Counted from the stretch's first letter, positions 1-9,329 are shown. The stretch is DNA of 64,000 bases from DAOOVD01 sp035369845 (GCA_035369845.1 DAOOVD010000005.1:1-64000); one strand, 5' to 3'. Program-made: numbers and translations. Notes: generated by a model from the letters alone, not told the origin.

Positions 1-2431
1 GGTTCTGCGAGGACCTGGTTATCTCCATGGGGGCGCCCTGGCTTTGAATGCGGGCCACCGCGCCCAAGGGCACCCTCGCCCCGGACGGCGACACAACGGT
101 CAGGTTGGGCAGGGTGTCCAGGCTGGCCCTGGAGTTTCTGGCCAGCTCCAGCCTAATGTCAACCTCGTCGTCACCGGTGCGCATCTTGCTCACCACCTGG
201 CCGTCATAGGAAATGAGCACGGCGGACAGGATCTGGGAGGCAGACAGGCCGTAGCGGGCGGCCTTTTCCCTGTCCACGACGACCATCATTTCCGGCCTGG
301 TCTCATCCAGCGAGTTCTTGACGTTTCTCGTTCCTTCAACCTTTTTGACGACTTCCACAATCGAATCGCCAATCTGCCGCAGCATGGCCAGGTCCTCTCC
401 CCGCACGGTTATCTCCACCGGGCTGGCGGACGGGCCCATAGAGGCGCTGCTCACACTGACGGTAATCTCGGCCCCCGGCACGCCGGATACGGCCCGCCGC
501 AGCTTTTCCGCCGCCTCCTGGGTGGTTATCTTCCTTTGCTCCAGGGGCTTGAGCTTGATCTGCAGCGTTGCCCTTTCCCCGCTGGTTATTCCCAAAAAGG
601 CCAGGTCGCCCGAGCCGACGGTGGTGAAGATGTTTTCTATTTCGGCAATTTCGTTCCTGGCCAGGTTTTCCAGGTCGGAGGCAATTTTCACCGTTTCGTC
701 AATTTTTGTGCCCGGGGGCATTTCCACGCTGACGCTTATCTCCCCCTGGTCGGTAGCCGGTATGAATTCCGCGCCTATCAACGGGGTGGCGGCAATGCTC
801 AAAACCAGCAGCGCCACCGTTAAAATTACCACTTTTCTGCGGTTGCCCAGCGCCCAGGCCAGCAAGTTCCTGTAAAACCCGTTCAGCCAGCGCAAAAAGG
901 CCGAAAAGACATTCACCGGGTTTTTCGTTTTTAATCCGGAAACGTGCACGGTCGGCGGCTTCACGTTTTTCAAAAGCCTGGACGAAAGCATGGGCACCAG
1001 GGTCAGGGCGGTAGCCAGGGCGGCTATGTGGGAAAAGCTGACGGTCAGGGCCATCGGCTTGAAGACCAGACCGGCAATTCCCTGCACGAACACGATGGGT
1101 AGAAACACCACCACCTGGGCCGACGCCGAGGCCACAACGGCTGTTCCCACCTCCGCCGTGCCGGTCCTGGCGGCCTCGATCAAGCCCGCGCCCTTCTCCA
1201 GGTAGCGGTAAATGCTTTCCAGCACCACCACGGAGAAGTCCACCAGCGACCCCAACCCCAGCACCAGGCCGCCCAGGGTGATGACGTTGATGGACTGGCC
1301 TCCGAAGTACATCATGGTAAAGGTGGCAATAATCGAGATGGGTATGACCAGGGCCACCACCAGGGTACTGCGGGCGCTGCGCAGGAAAAGGTAAAGCACC
1401 GCCACGGCAAACAAGCCGCCCAGCAGGCCGTGCTCAATCACGTTGTCAATCGACTGCCGGATAAACTCCGAACTGTCCATAACGGTGTCTATCTTTACTC
1501 CGGCGGGAAGCGTTTTGTTCAGATCCTCAATTTCGCGCCTGATGCTTTTGGCCACCTGGACCGTGTTGGCCCCCGAGGCCTTCATGATGTCAATGCCCAG
1601 CGATGGCCTGCCGTTCACAAAGGTATAACTGTTTACATCTTTAAAGGAGTCTTCCACCGAGGCTATGTCCGACAGGGCAACCGAATTTCCCCCGCCGAGG
1701 CTTACCCTTATTTTTTTGATATCCCCCAGAGTGTTGTATTCGCCCGACACCCTCAGGGAAATTTCACCGGAGCCCTTCTCAATTTTGCCCGCGCTCCCGG
1801 AGACGTTGTCCCCGGCTAGGGCCTGGGTGACCTGGGGGATGCTCAGGCCGTAGGTTTCCATTTTGGCCTGGTCCAGTCTGACCCGGATCTCCCTTTCCCT
1901 GCCCCCGCTTATGGATGCCGTAGCCACTCCCTCTGTTCTTTCCAGGCGGGGCTTGATGGTATCTTCGGCTATTTTCTTCAGCTCCACCACGTCCGCCCCT
2001 TCCACCGAAAGCCACATGATGGCCATGGCGTTGGGATCGGCCTTTATCGTCCTGGGCGATTGGGCGTCGTCGGGAAGCGCGCCCCTGACCATGTCTAGCT
2101 TTTCCCTCAGGTCGTTGACGGCGTTGTCCACGTTGGTGCCCCAGTTAAACTGGACGATGACCAGCGAGTTGCCGTAGCTGGAAATGGACATGACTTCCTT
2201 GATGTTGCTGACAGTGGACACGGCTGACTCGATGGGCTTGGTGACGGTTTTTTCCACCTCGGCCGGATCGGCTCCGGCATAAGAGGTGGTTATAATGGCC
2301 ACCGGTATTTCCATGTCCGGAAACAGGTCTACGCGCAGCCGGGGAAAGGACACCAGCCCGAGCAGCACCAGCGCGACGATAAACATGGTCACGGCCAGGG
2401 GGCGGTTAATGGAGAACTCGGACAGCTTCAT
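1..2431 (-). CDS. RND (HAE1/AcrB-type) efflux permease, 3' end cut by window
   Basis: Inner-membrane proton-driven multidrug/solvent exporter of the RND superfamily. About 810 codons are present of the usual 1,020–1,050; the C-terminus lies outside the window. The protein starts MKLSEFSINRPLAVTMF, the typical N-terminus that leads into TM1. It then shows the periplasmic porter region and a central TM block. In TM4 the family acidic motif reads GSLVDFSVVVLES (about residue 397): the first Asp is kept, and the second position, Asp in AcrB and often Asn in relatives, is Phe. The ATG overlaps the TGA of the upstream adaptor gene (ATGA), so the two are translationally coupled. It is the third gene of a tetR–adaptor–permease unit. 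Substrate is unknown. Confidence 0.93.
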   Translation of the reverse strand, partial: MKLSEFSINRPLAVTMFIVALVLLGLVSFPRLRVDLFPDMEIPVAIITTSYAGADPAEVEKTVTKPIESAVSTVSNIKEVMSISSYGNSLVIVQFNWGTNVDNAVNDLREKLDMVRGALPDDAQSPRTIKADPNAMAIMWLSVEGADVVELKKIAEDTIKPRLERTEGVATASISGGREREIRVRLDQAKMETYGLSIPQVTQALAGDNVSGSAGKIEKGSGEISLRVSGEYNTLGDIKKIRVSLGGGNSVALSDIASVEDSFKDVNSYTFVNGRPSLGIDIMKASGANTVQVAKSIRREIEDLNKTLPAGVKIDTVMDSSEFIRQSIDNVIEHGLLGGLFAVAVLYLFLRSARSTLVVALVIPISIIATFTMMYFGGQSINVITLGGLVLGLGSLVDFSVVVLESIYRYLEKGAGLIEAARTGTAEVGTAVVASASAQVVVFLPIVFVQGIAGLVFKPMALTVSFSHIAALATALTLVPMLSSRLLKNVKPPTVHVSGLKTKNPVNVFSAFLRWLNGFYRNLLAWALGNRRKVVILTVALLVLSIAATPLIGAEFIPATDQGEISVSVEMPPGTKIDETVKIASDLENLARNEIAEIENIFTTVGSGDLAFLGITSGERATLQIKLKPLEQRKITTQEAAEKLRRAVSGVPGAEITVSVSSASMGPSASPVEITVRGEDLAMLRQIGDSIVEVVKKVEGTRNVKNSLDETRPEMMVVVDREKAARYGLSASQILSAVLISYDGQVVSKMRTGDDEVDIRLELARNSRASLDTLPNLTVVSPSGARVPLGAVARIQSQGAPMEITRSSQN

Positions 2432-3552
2432 CAGGGTTGTCCCCCTTCCGCGTTCACCACTTTGACCTTCTGGCCGTCGGCAACCAGCCTGTTACCCTTT
2501 ACAATGACGGCCGCCCCCTCGCTGAGCCCTTCTTTTATTTCAGCCAACTGGTCGGTTATCGCGCCCGGCTTGACCTGTTTCTCCCTGGCCACGCCGTCCT
2601 CCACCGTAAATACGTAATACGCCCCGTCGCGCTCGATCAGCGCGCCGGCCGGCACCGTCAGCGCCGCCTTAGCCGTTCCGACGGGAATCTTCAGGGTCGC
2701 CACCATGCCCGGCCTTATTTCCCCCTGCGCGTTGTCCAGAAATATTTCCACCGGGAAGGCCCGGGTGGCCGGGTCGCTCTTCGGCCCCACCGAAACCACG
2801 GTGCCCGTAACCGTTTTTCCCAAAACGCCGATACTTACCTGCACCTGCGATCCTTTTTGGATCGAGCTTATTACATTTTCAGATACGTTTACCTTCACCT
2901 TCACCGTGTCCATATTGACCACGGTCACCGCCGCCCCCTGCGGACCGGCCATTTCGCCGCCGTGCACGTTAACGGCGGCAACGTGCCCCGCAATGGGGGA
3001 AGTTACCGTATGATTGGCGAGGTTCTCCCGGGCGCCGGTCAGGGCCGCTTCGGCCTGCCTCAACTGCTCCTCGGCCAGTTGCAGCCCCAGGCGGGCGTTG
3101 TTGAGGGCGCTTTCAGCCTCCTCAAACTGCGCCCTGGAAACGGCCTGGGCCTGGTACAGGGCGCTTGTCCGGCTGTAGTTCCGCTCCGCATCGGCCAGGG
3201 CCTGACGGGCTTTGAGAACGTTCACCGCGGCCGTGCCCGCCGCAGCCTCCGCCTGGACAACAGAATTGCGGGCCTCAGAAGATTCCAGGACCAAGAGCGC
3301 CTGGCCCCTCGCCACCCTGTCGCCGACCGACACGTTTACCGTACTTACCCGTCCGGAAACCTTCGGCGCCACGTCGGCCTCCTCGCTGGCAATTACCTCG
3401 CCGGTTGCGTCGAGAATGCTGGAAAGGTCCATAACGGCGGCCGCGGCGGTTTCCACCGGCGGTATGTACTCTTCAGCCGCCGGCGGCTTCTTGCCGCACC
3501 CGGCCAGGGCTACGGCCAGCGCCAGCAAAAACACAAAACGCAAACACTTCAA
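2431..3552 (-). CDS. RND efflux periplasmic adaptor (HlyD/MFP) lipoprotein
   Basis: Membrane fusion protein of 373 residues that would couple the downstream RND permease to an outer layer or channel. A signal peptide with lipobox (VALAGCGKK, Cys about residue 19) predicts a lipid anchor. After it come a beta-barrel/lipoyl half (about 50–95), a long alpha-helical hairpin rich in Ala, Glu and Gln (about 95–180), the second lipoyl half, and the barrel and membrane-proximal domains. The start is a TTG with GGAGG eight bases upstream. It lies 47 bp after tetR, and that gap carries a palindromic operator. It overlaps the permease by the ATGA junction. A tripartite-type pump in a probable Gram-positive-lineage organism is notable, although such pairs do occur there. 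Confidence 0.93.
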   Translation of the reverse strand: MKCLRFVFLLALAVALAGCGKKPPAAEEYIPPVETAAAAVMDLSSILDATGEVIASEEADVAPKVSGRVSTVNVSVGDRVARGQALLVLESSEARNSVVQAEAAAGTAAVNVLKARQALADAERNYSRTSALYQAQAVSRAQFEEAESALNNARLGLQLAEEQLRQAEAALTGARENLANHTVTSPIAGHVAAVNVHGGEMAGPQGAAVTVVNMDTVKVKVNVSENVISSIQKGSQVQVSIGVLGKTVTGTVVSVGPKSDPATRAFPVEIFLDNAQGEIRPGMVATLKIPVGTAKAALTVPAGALIERDGAYYVFTVEDGVAREKQVKPGAITDQLAEIKEGLSEGAAVIVKGNRLVADGQKVKVVNAEGGQP

Positions 3553-3573
3553 GACTTATTCCTCCTTTTTACA

Positions 3574-3593
3574 AAAACCGACCGGCCGGTTTT
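3574..3593. promoter_or_regulatory. Palindromic operator, probable TetR site 2
   Basis: A 20-bp near-perfect inverted repeat, AAAACCGACCGGCCGGTTTT, in which 18 of 20 positions agree with the reverse complement. It lies between tetR and the adaptor gene. It shares the core GACYGGCCGGT with the site at 4217–4230, so both are probably bound by the adjacent TetR-family repressor. Its place inside the presumed transcript suggests a second promoter or a roadblock. Confidence 0.6.
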
Positions 3594-3599
3594 AGCGGT

Positions 3600-4196
3600 T
3601 CAAATAATCGCCTGCCTGTTCAACAGGCCTTCCAGGTAGATTTTCATGGCGGTTTTTGCGACACGGCGCAGCAAGGAGATATCTTCGTGCTTGAAGTGCC
3701 ATCTCATCACCAGTCCGTGAAACATGGTCACGAAAATTTCAGCGGCGGCCCTGGCGTCCAGGGGCTTGAATTCCCCGCCTTCAATACCCTTGTTGATAAC
3801 ATCGGCAACAATATTCTCCTCCGAGCAGCGATCCACCATTTCGCGCAAGTGATTCAAAACGCTTTCGTCCCTTACTGCCATCACGAACTCGTTAATTAGC
3901 GAGAGTACAGGCGATCGTGCCCTTTCAACGGTTAAATCGACGAACTTGCCGAGCTTTGCGGTGGCCGGTTCATCCTGGCTCAGGCGGTCTTCAAGAGCCC
4001 TTTTATTCTCGTCCAGCCATTTACCGACCAGGTAGAGGAATATTTCCTCCTTGCTTTTAAAGTGCCAGTATATGCCGCCCTTGCTCACCCCGGAGGCTTT
4101 CACTATGTTGTCCACCGAGGTTCCGCTGTATCCCGAAGCGAGAAAGCAGGACAGGGCGGTATCCGCGATTAAATCCTTTTTAGCGTCCCTTTTCAA
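3600..4196 (-). CDS. TetR/AcrR-family transcriptional repressor
   Basis: A 198-residue dimeric repressor. The N-terminal helix-turn-helix covers about residues 10–55 and contains the family hallmark GYSGTSVDNIVKASGVSKGGIYWHFKSKEE. The C-terminal ligand domain resembles TetR_C_6/AcrR types. The start is a TTG (4194–4196) preceded by a GAGGG-type Shine–Dalgarno. It is first gene of the efflux unit and has its own sigma-A promoter with a palindrome just downstream of the -10 box, so autoregulation and control of the pump are likely. The inducer cannot be read from sequence. Confidence 0.92.
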   Translation of the reverse strand: MKRDAKKDLIADTALSCFLASGYSGTSVDNIVKASGVSKGGIYWHFKSKEEIFLYLVGKWLDENKRALEDRLSQDEPATAKLGKFVDLTVERARSPVLSLINEFVMAVRDESVLNHLREMVDRCSEENIVADVINKGIEGGEFKPLDARAAAEIFVTMFHGLVMRWHFKHEDISLLRRVAKTAMKIYLEGLLNRQAII

Positions 4197-4216
4197 TGCC
4201 TTCCCTCTTTCCAGAC

Positions 4217-4230
4217 AGACTGGCCGGTCT
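4217..4230. promoter_or_regulatory. Palindromic operator, probable TetR site 1
   Basis: AGACTGGCCGGTCT is a near-perfect inverted repeat (two central mismatches). It begins six bases downstream of the -10 box of the tetR promoter, so bound repressor would cover the transcription start. It shares GACYGGCCGGT with the second palindrome at 3574–3593. Confidence 0.65.
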
Positions 4231-4235
4231 TTTAT

Positions 4236-4264
4236 ATTTTACAATCCAGATTATACCTTGTCAA
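4236..4264 (-). promoter_or_regulatory. Sigma-A promoter of tetR–efflux unit
   Basis: On the minus strand TTGACA (4259–4264) and TAAAAT (4236–4241) are separated by exactly 17 bp. The -35 box lies just beyond the pyk stop codon (4270), so the efflux unit is separately initiated although it follows pyk closely. Confidence 0.75.
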
Positions 4265-4269
4265 CGCCT

Positions 4270-6024
4270 TTAAAGTACCCTTACCGCGCCGCTGTATATG
4301 AGCCCCCTGCGGCCGTCGACAGTTACCAGCCCTCCATCCGGGAGAACGTCTGTAGCAGCCTCCACCCCCACAACAACGGGGACGCCGAACTCCAGGCCGA
4401 CGATGGCGGCATGGGAAGTTAAACCGCCTGCCTCGGTTATTACCGCGCCCGCCTTTTTAATCGCCGGCACATAGTCTTTATCGGTGTAACCGGCTACAAG
4501 GATATCACCGTCATTTACCTTCTCTCTGGCTTCCCGGGCGGTCACGGCTATTCGCGCCGTGCCGGTGACGGTCTGATTTCCAATGCCAAGTCCGCGCGCC
4601 AGGACATCCCCAATCGTGTGAACCCGGATCAGGTTGGTCGTCCCCCTTACCCCGATGGGAACTCCGGCCGTTATTACCACCAGGTCCCCGCCTTTGACGA
4701 TGCCGGCATCGAGGGAAGCCTCCACCGCGGAGGACATCATCTCGTCGGTGTTGTTTCTAACCCCGACCAGGAGCGGTTGCACTCCCCAGACCAGGGCCAG
4801 CTTTTGCAGCACTTTCCGGTGCGGTGTCACCGCCACAATTACCGCTTTCGGCCGGTATTTTGAAACCATCTTGGCGGTGTGTCCCGATTCCGTGGAGGTT
4901 ATGACGGCGGCGGCGCCGAGTCCCTGTGCGGTTGCACAGGTGGCGTAGCTGATGGCGTCTGTCACGTTGATTTGAGTCAAAACAGCCCTTTTCTCAACCA
5001 GCATGTTTTCATAGGGAAGCGCCGCTTCAGCCCTTTCCGCTATGCGGGCCATGGTCTCCACCGCTTCCACCGGGTACCTGCCCGCGGCCGTTTCGCCAGA
5101 CAGCATGACGGCGTCGGTCCCGTCAAAAATCGCGTTCGCCACGTCACTGGCTTCAGCTCTCGTAGGCCGCGGATTGTGAATCATCGACTCAAGCATTTGG
5201 GTGGCGGTCACTACCGGTTTGCCCGCCCTGTTGCACTTTCCGATAATCTCCTTTTGCACCAGGGGTACTTCCTCTACGGGAATCTCCACACCCAGATCGC
5301 CTCTGGCCACCATCACCCCGTCCGAAACCTTGATGATGTCATCCAGATTTTGAACCGCCTCCCGGCTTTCGATCTTGGCAATAATGTCAATATCGGCCCC
5401 GGCCTCTTCAACAATCCTCCGGACGGCCAGCACGTCGGCCGGCTTTCTCACAAACGAAACTGCTATAAAATCCACTTCTTTTTCAATACCGAACCTTATG
5501 TCGCCGATATCTTTTTCTGTAATGGAAGGCAGCTTTACGGCCGCTCCGGGCACATTTACCCCCTTCTGGCTCGTCAATTCGCCGCTGTTGACCACCCGGC
5601 AGGATATTTCCGTCCCGGCGGCCGCCAAAACCTCAAGCTTTATCAAGCCGTCGGCTATCAAAATGGTGTCTCCTTTGTGAACATCTTGAGGGAGCCCCGG
5701 ATAACTGACGGGTATGCGCTTTCGGTCGCCCCTGATCTTCTCCGTGGTCAGGGTTACCAGGTCGCCTTCATTTAAGTGTACCGGCTCCTCCTTAAAATAA
5801 CCGAGACGGATTTCCGGGCCCTTGGTATCGAGCAATACGGCCACATTCTTTCCCGTTTCCCTGGCGGCCCGGCGGATTGAAGCAATACGCAACCCGTGTT
5901 CCTCCCGCGTGCCGTGGGAAAAATTCAGGCGGGCGACATTCATGCCGGCCTCAATGAGTCTCTTGATGATTTCCACATCATCGCTGGCCGGACCGATAGT
6001 GCAGACAATCTTTGTCCTGCGCAC
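4270..6024 (-). CDS. pyk: Pyruvate kinase with C-terminal PEP-utilising domain
   Basis: Catalyses phosphoenolpyruvate + ADP to pyruvate + ATP, the last step of glycolysis. The TIM-barrel core starts RRTKIVCTIGPASDD. It contains the substrate/metal region IIAKIESREAVQNLDDII and the active-site stretch GVMVARGDLGVEIP followed by KPVVTATQMLESM. After the alpha/beta C-domain there is an extra PEP-utilisers swivelling domain (about residues 480–580, GGLTSHAAIVGLEFGVP), the layout of Bacillus-type enzymes. A GTG start at 6024 is chosen because GGAGGTGAT lies eight bases before it. It gives 584 residues, matching the family length; a start at 6060 would add 12 unsupported residues. It follows pfkA, so two control enzymes of glycolysis are probably co-transcribed. 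Confidence 0.96.
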   Translation of the reverse strand: MRRTKIVCTIGPASDDVEIIKRLIEAGMNVARLNFSHGTREEHGLRIASIRRAARETGKNVAVLLDTKGPEIRLGYFKEEPVHLNEGDLVTLTTEKIRGDRKRIPVSYPGLPQDVHKGDTILIADGLIKLEVLAAAGTEISCRVVNSGELTSQKGVNVPGAAVKLPSITEKDIGDIRFGIEKEVDFIAVSFVRKPADVLAVRRIVEEAGADIDIIAKIESREAVQNLDDIIKVSDGVMVARGDLGVEIPVEEVPLVQKEIIGKCNRAGKPVVTATQMLESMIHNPRPTRAEASDVANAIFDGTDAVMLSGETAAGRYPVEAVETMARIAERAEAALPYENMLVEKRAVLTQINVTDAISYATCATAQGLGAAAVITSTESGHTAKMVSKYRPKAVIVAVTPHRKVLQKLALVWGVQPLLVGVRNNTDEMMSSAVEASLDAGIVKGGDLVVITAGVPIGVRGTTNLIRVHTIGDVLARGLGIGNQTVTGTARIAVTAREAREKVNDGDILVAGYTDKDYVPAIKKAGAVITEAGGLTSHAAIVGLEFGVPVVVGVEAATDVLPDGGLVTVDGRRGLIYSGAVRVL

Positions 6025-6189
6025 AACTATCACCTCCGCATTCAACACTCCTGTCACCAAAATCAGCCCGGCGACATGCGAACGGGCTGTTCAAGAAGAG
6101 AATCATCATCTTTTTCGTACAACCGTCCATGACGTGCGGTCACAAACCACGGGTGGAATGAATGGTGACATCGCCTTTTTTTGTTTCTG

Positions 6190-7152
6190 CTATATGGCCA
6201 GGATACCTGCCAGGTTGTACATCTCCAGGTCGATCGACCTTACCTGTGATAGAACATGATCATAGTCGACGGCGACAACTTCCCCCGATTTTATCCCGAC
6301 CATCTTGCCCGTTTCACCGGTCATCAACAACTCCACGGCCTTTGCCCCCAGGCGGCTGGCCAGGATCCTGTCAGCCGCAGTAGGGACGCCCCCCCTCTGC
6401 AGGTGGCCGAGAATGGTTACCTTCGTGTCAAAACCGGTATATTCCTTGATTTTCCTTCCGACTTCCAGACCGCTGGCCGCCCCTTCCGCCACCACGATAA
6501 TACTGTGCTGCTTACCGCGGCGGTTGCCGTGTATCAGTCTCTCACAGATCTCCTCGTAATTGAACGGACGCTCCGGTATCAGGATGGATTCGGCGCCCCC
6601 GGCCAGTCCGGCCGCCAGTGCTATAAAACCGTAACTCCTGCCCATTACTTCGACCACAAAAGTCCGCTCGTGAGAAGTTGCGGTATCCCTGATTTTATTG
6701 ATGGCCTCCACGGCAGTGTTCACGGCGGTGTCGAAACCGATGGACTGGTCGGTTCCGGGAATGTCGTTGTCTATGGTAGCCGGCACCCCTATCACCGGAA
6801 AACCGTATTCCCGGTTAAACGCCCTGGCGCCGCGGAAGGTCCCGTCCCCGCCGATGGCGACAACCCCCTGAATACCGAACCGCTTTACGTTTTCATATGC
6901 TTTTGACCGCCCTTCGGGAGTTAAAAACTGTTCCGACCGGGCCGTGTGCAGGATTGTTCCTCCCCGGTGGATGATATCCCCGACCGACCTCAGGTTCAAA
7001 GGCTCGATATCGGCCTCGATAAAGCCGTTAAAACCCCTCTTTATACCCAGGACTTCCATTCCGTGGTAAACAGCTTTGCGCACTACCGCTCTGATGCAGG
7101 CGTTCATGCCGGGCGCGTCCCCGCCGCTCGTCAACAAAGCGATCCTCTGCAA
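6190..7152 (-). CDS. pfkA: ATP-dependent 6-phosphofructokinase
   Basis: Phosphorylates fructose 6-phosphate to fructose 1,6-bisphosphate. The 320-residue length equals the bacterial family A enzyme. Seen motifs are LTSGGDAPGMNACIR (ATP loop), GGDGTFRGA, PATIDNDIPGTD with the catalytic Asp, and the substrate region MGRSYGFIAL. GGDG rather than GGDD, and no Lys in the PATIDND motif, point to ATP rather than pyrophosphate as donor (inference from known PFK specificity positions). The start is TTG with GGAGG eight bases upstream. It sits between accA and pyk, an order common in Firmicutes. Confidence 0.96.
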   Translation of the reverse strand: MQRIALLTSGGDAPGMNACIRAVVRKAVYHGMEVLGIKRGFNGFIEADIEPLNLRSVGDIIHRGGTILHTARSEQFLTPEGRSKAYENVKRFGIQGVVAIGGDGTFRGARAFNREYGFPVIGVPATIDNDIPGTDQSIGFDTAVNTAVEAINKIRDTATSHERTFVVEVMGRSYGFIALAAGLAGGAESILIPERPFNYEEICERLIHGNRRGKQHSIIVVAEGAASGLEVGRKIKEYTGFDTKVTILGHLQRGGVPTAADRILASRLGAKAVELLMTGETGKMVGIKSGEVVAVDYDHVLSQVRSIDLEMYNLAGILAI

Positions 7153-7217
7153 CGGCTATTCCTCCTTGTAGGCCATGTATGCTGCTATATATAATATGTC
7201 TTTTCGAAAAATGTTAT

Positions 7218-8180
7218 TTAAACTGATTTTTCAGCCAGTCTTCCGATCGAGCGGAATTTGTCGTATCTTTGGGAGACGAGAGTATCCGGAACGGCTGCCA
7301 GCAGTTCGTCAAGCGTTTCAGCCAGCGCCTCCCCCAGATTTTCCGCAGCCGCAACGGGATCCCGGTGCGCTCCTCCCAGCGGTTCCGGCACCACTCTGTC
7401 GGCCACTCCCAGGCTCAAAAGATCCTGGGCGGTGATTTTAATGGCTTCAGCAGCCTCACGCGCCCGGCCGGCGTCCTTCCACAAAATGCTGGCGTACCCT
7501 TCCGGAGATATGACGGAATAGACGGTATGTTCGAGCATCAGGATGCGGTCACTGACACCGAATGCTATCGCCCCGCCGCTGCCGCCTTCGCCGATGACCA
7601 CGGAAATGGTGGGAACCTTTAAAGCGGCCATGGTCAATATGCTCCTGGCAATGGCTTCGAACTGCCCTCTTTCCTCCGCGCCCGTGCCGGGGTACGCACC
7701 CGGAGTATCGATAAAACAAATTACCGGCCGCCTGAACTTCTCCGCCTGCTTCATCAGCCGGACGGCCTTCCGGTAACCTTCCGGGTGCGCCATGCCGAAA
7801 TTTCTGGCAAGATTCTCCTTGGTGTCTTTGCCTTTCAGGTGGCCGACAACGGTAACGGCCCGTCCGCGAAAACGGCAAATCCCCCCCACAACCGCCGGGT
7901 CGTCCCCGAAGGAACGGTCCCCGTGCAGTTCCAAAAAGTCGGTAAACAAGTAGTTGATGTAGTCGTATGTGTTCGGGCGCTCCGAATGCCTGGCAATCAA
8001 CACCTTCTGCCACGGGTTGAGGTTCCTGTAAATCAACTCCCTCACTTCCCTGGCCCGGTTTTCCAGAATTGAAATCTCGTTGGACAGATCTATTCCTTTT
8101 TCTTTGGAAAAGTTCCGCAGCTCGCTTATTTTGACCTCCAGTTCCTGAATCGGCCTTTCAAACTCGAGAATAGCCGCCAT
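7218..8180 (-). CDS. accA: Acetyl-CoA carboxylase carboxyltransferase, alpha subunit
   Basis: Alpha subunit of the carboxyltransferase that moves CO2 from carboxybiotin to acetyl-CoA, giving malonyl-CoA for fatty-acid synthesis. The 320 residues show an N-terminal coiled helix (about 1–60) and then a crotonase-like fold with DTPGAYPGTGAEERGQ and the oxyanion-type GEGGSGGAIAFG. It follows accD with four bases between them, and its Shine–Dalgarno overlaps the accD end, so the two subunits are co-translated. The biotin carrier and biotin carboxylase genes are not in this window. Confidence 0.97.
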   Translation of the reverse strand: MAAILEFERPIQELEVKISELRNFSKEKGIDLSNEISILENRAREVRELIYRNLNPWQKVLIARHSERPNTYDYINYLFTDFLELHGDRSFGDDPAVVGGICRFRGRAVTVVGHLKGKDTKENLARNFGMAHPEGYRKAVRLMKQAEKFRRPVICFIDTPGAYPGTGAEERGQFEAIARSILTMAALKVPTISVVIGEGGSGGAIAFGVSDRILMLEHTVYSVISPEGYASILWKDAGRAREAAEAIKITAQDLLSLGVADRVVPEPLGGAHRDPVAAAENLGEALAETLDELLAAVPDTLVSQRYDKFRSIGRLAEKSV

Positions 8181-8184
8181 AGGC

Positions 8185-9033
8185 TTACTTCACCTCCTGC
8201 AGGTGCAGCTCCAGAATTTTGGCGAGCGTGCTCTTCATTTCCGGCCTGGGCACAACCCTGTCAACAAAACCGTGCTGTTCATAAAACTCGGCCCGTTGAA
8301 AACCTTCCGGCAGCTTCTGGCGTATGGTCTGTTCGATAACGCGCTGACCGGTAAATCCAATCAAAGCACCCGGCTCCGCGATGACAATATCCCCCAAAGC
8401 GGCATAGCTTGCGCTGACTCCGCCGGTCGTGGGATCGGTCAGCACCGAAATGTACAAAAGCCCCGCCTCTTCCAACCTGGTCAGGGCCGCTACTGTCTTT
8501 GCCATTTGCATCAGGGACAAAATCCCTTCCTGCATTCTGGCCCCCCCGGAAGCCGAAAAAATAATCAGCGGTTTGCGGCCGGCGACGGCGTGCTCCGCCG
8601 CTCTGGCAATCTTTTCGCCGACAACGCACCCCATGCTTCCCATCATATAGTTGGAATCCATCACAACAATAACGACGGGAAATTTCTCTATCGTGCCCTC
8701 GCCTGTCACGACCGCTTCGATGAGCCCGCTGCTCTTCCGGGCGGAAGCGAGCTTTGCGTCGTATTCGGCCAGATTGAAAGGGTTGATGGGGAATATATCC
8801 CGGCAGGTTTCCACAAAGCTTCCCTCGTCAAGAGTCATTTTTATCCGTTCGTAAGCAGACAGTCTGAAATGGAATCCGCATTTCCCGCATACCCTGTAGT
8901 TTTTATCCAACTCCTTGCCGAGGAGAATTTCGTTGCACCGGACACATTTAACCCATATACCCTCCGGTATTTCCCTGTTTCCATTTTCCGGGGGTATGGT
9001 AGCGTATTTTTCCTTTTTAAAAAAATCAAGCAC
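8185..9033 (-). CDS. accD: Acetyl-CoA carboxylase carboxyltransferase, beta subunit
   Basis: Beta subunit of the carboxyltransferase, partner of AccA. The 282 residues begin with a zinc ribbon (CVRCNEIL … CGKCGFHF, about residues 34–56). A crotonase-like domain follows, with the acyl-CoA-binding stretch SGGARMQEG and LTDPTTGGVSASYA. The start is GTG with AGAGGTG upstream. It is likely the first acc gene in a run accD–accA–pfkA–pyk. Confidence 0.97.
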   Translation of the reverse strand: MLDFFKKEKYATIPPENGNREIPEGIWVKCVRCNEILLGKELDKNYRVCGKCGFHFRLSAYERIKMTLDEGSFVETCRDIFPINPFNLAEYDAKLASARKSSGLIEAVVTGEGTIEKFPVVIVVMDSNYMMGSMGCVVGEKIARAAEHAVAGRKPLIIFSASGGARMQEGILSLMQMAKTVAALTRLEEAGLLYISVLTDPTTGGVSASYAALGDIVIAEPGALIGFTGQRVIEQTIRQKLPEGFQRAEFYEQHGFVDRVVPRPEMKSTLAKILELHLQEVK

Positions 9034-9061
9034 CGCTAAGCACCTCTTTAAAGTTTGTATG

Positions 9062-9253
9062 TCAAATGTTGTTTATGATTTCCAGAGCTTCGTCCACCTC
9101 GGACTCCGGGACGAGAATTTCTATCGAACAGGCGTTGCTCTCTTGTGGCAGGCCGATCGCCCTGAGTTTTACCATCAAGCCCTCGGCGACAAGAATTTTC
9201 TCTATCTTCCGGGCCTCTTTCTTATTGGGCGAAATGTAAACAACCGTCCACAC
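9062..9253 (-). CDS. Small DUF2007-like protein
   Basis: A 63-residue acidic/basic alpha-beta protein with no catalytic signature. The sequence reads as one ferredoxin-like unit: WTVVYISPNKKEARKIEKIL, a second strand ending RAIGLP, then IEILVPESEVDEALEIINNI. This resembles the DUF2007 / signal-transducing-like domain that recurs beside accD in related Firmicutes (recognition by pattern only). The GTG at 9253 is preferred over the TTG at 9259 because GGAGG then lies seven bases upstream. It sits 28 bp before accD and is probably co-transcribed with it. Function unknown. Confidence 0.7.
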   Translation of the reverse strand: MWTVVYISPNKKEARKIEKILVAEGLMVKLRAIGLPQESNACSIEILVPESEVDEALEIINNI

Positions 9254-9329
9254 TTTCAAGCCTCCTCTTTCAAGTATCTCGTAACGCCTTAGACTTTTCT
9301 ACCATGCCGGCCGGTATTCCTCTTTTTGA

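Noticed and set aside
2437..3639. 400-codon plus-strand frame
   Set aside because: Antisense to the efflux adaptor gene, no recognisable domain, composition typical of a shadow frame.
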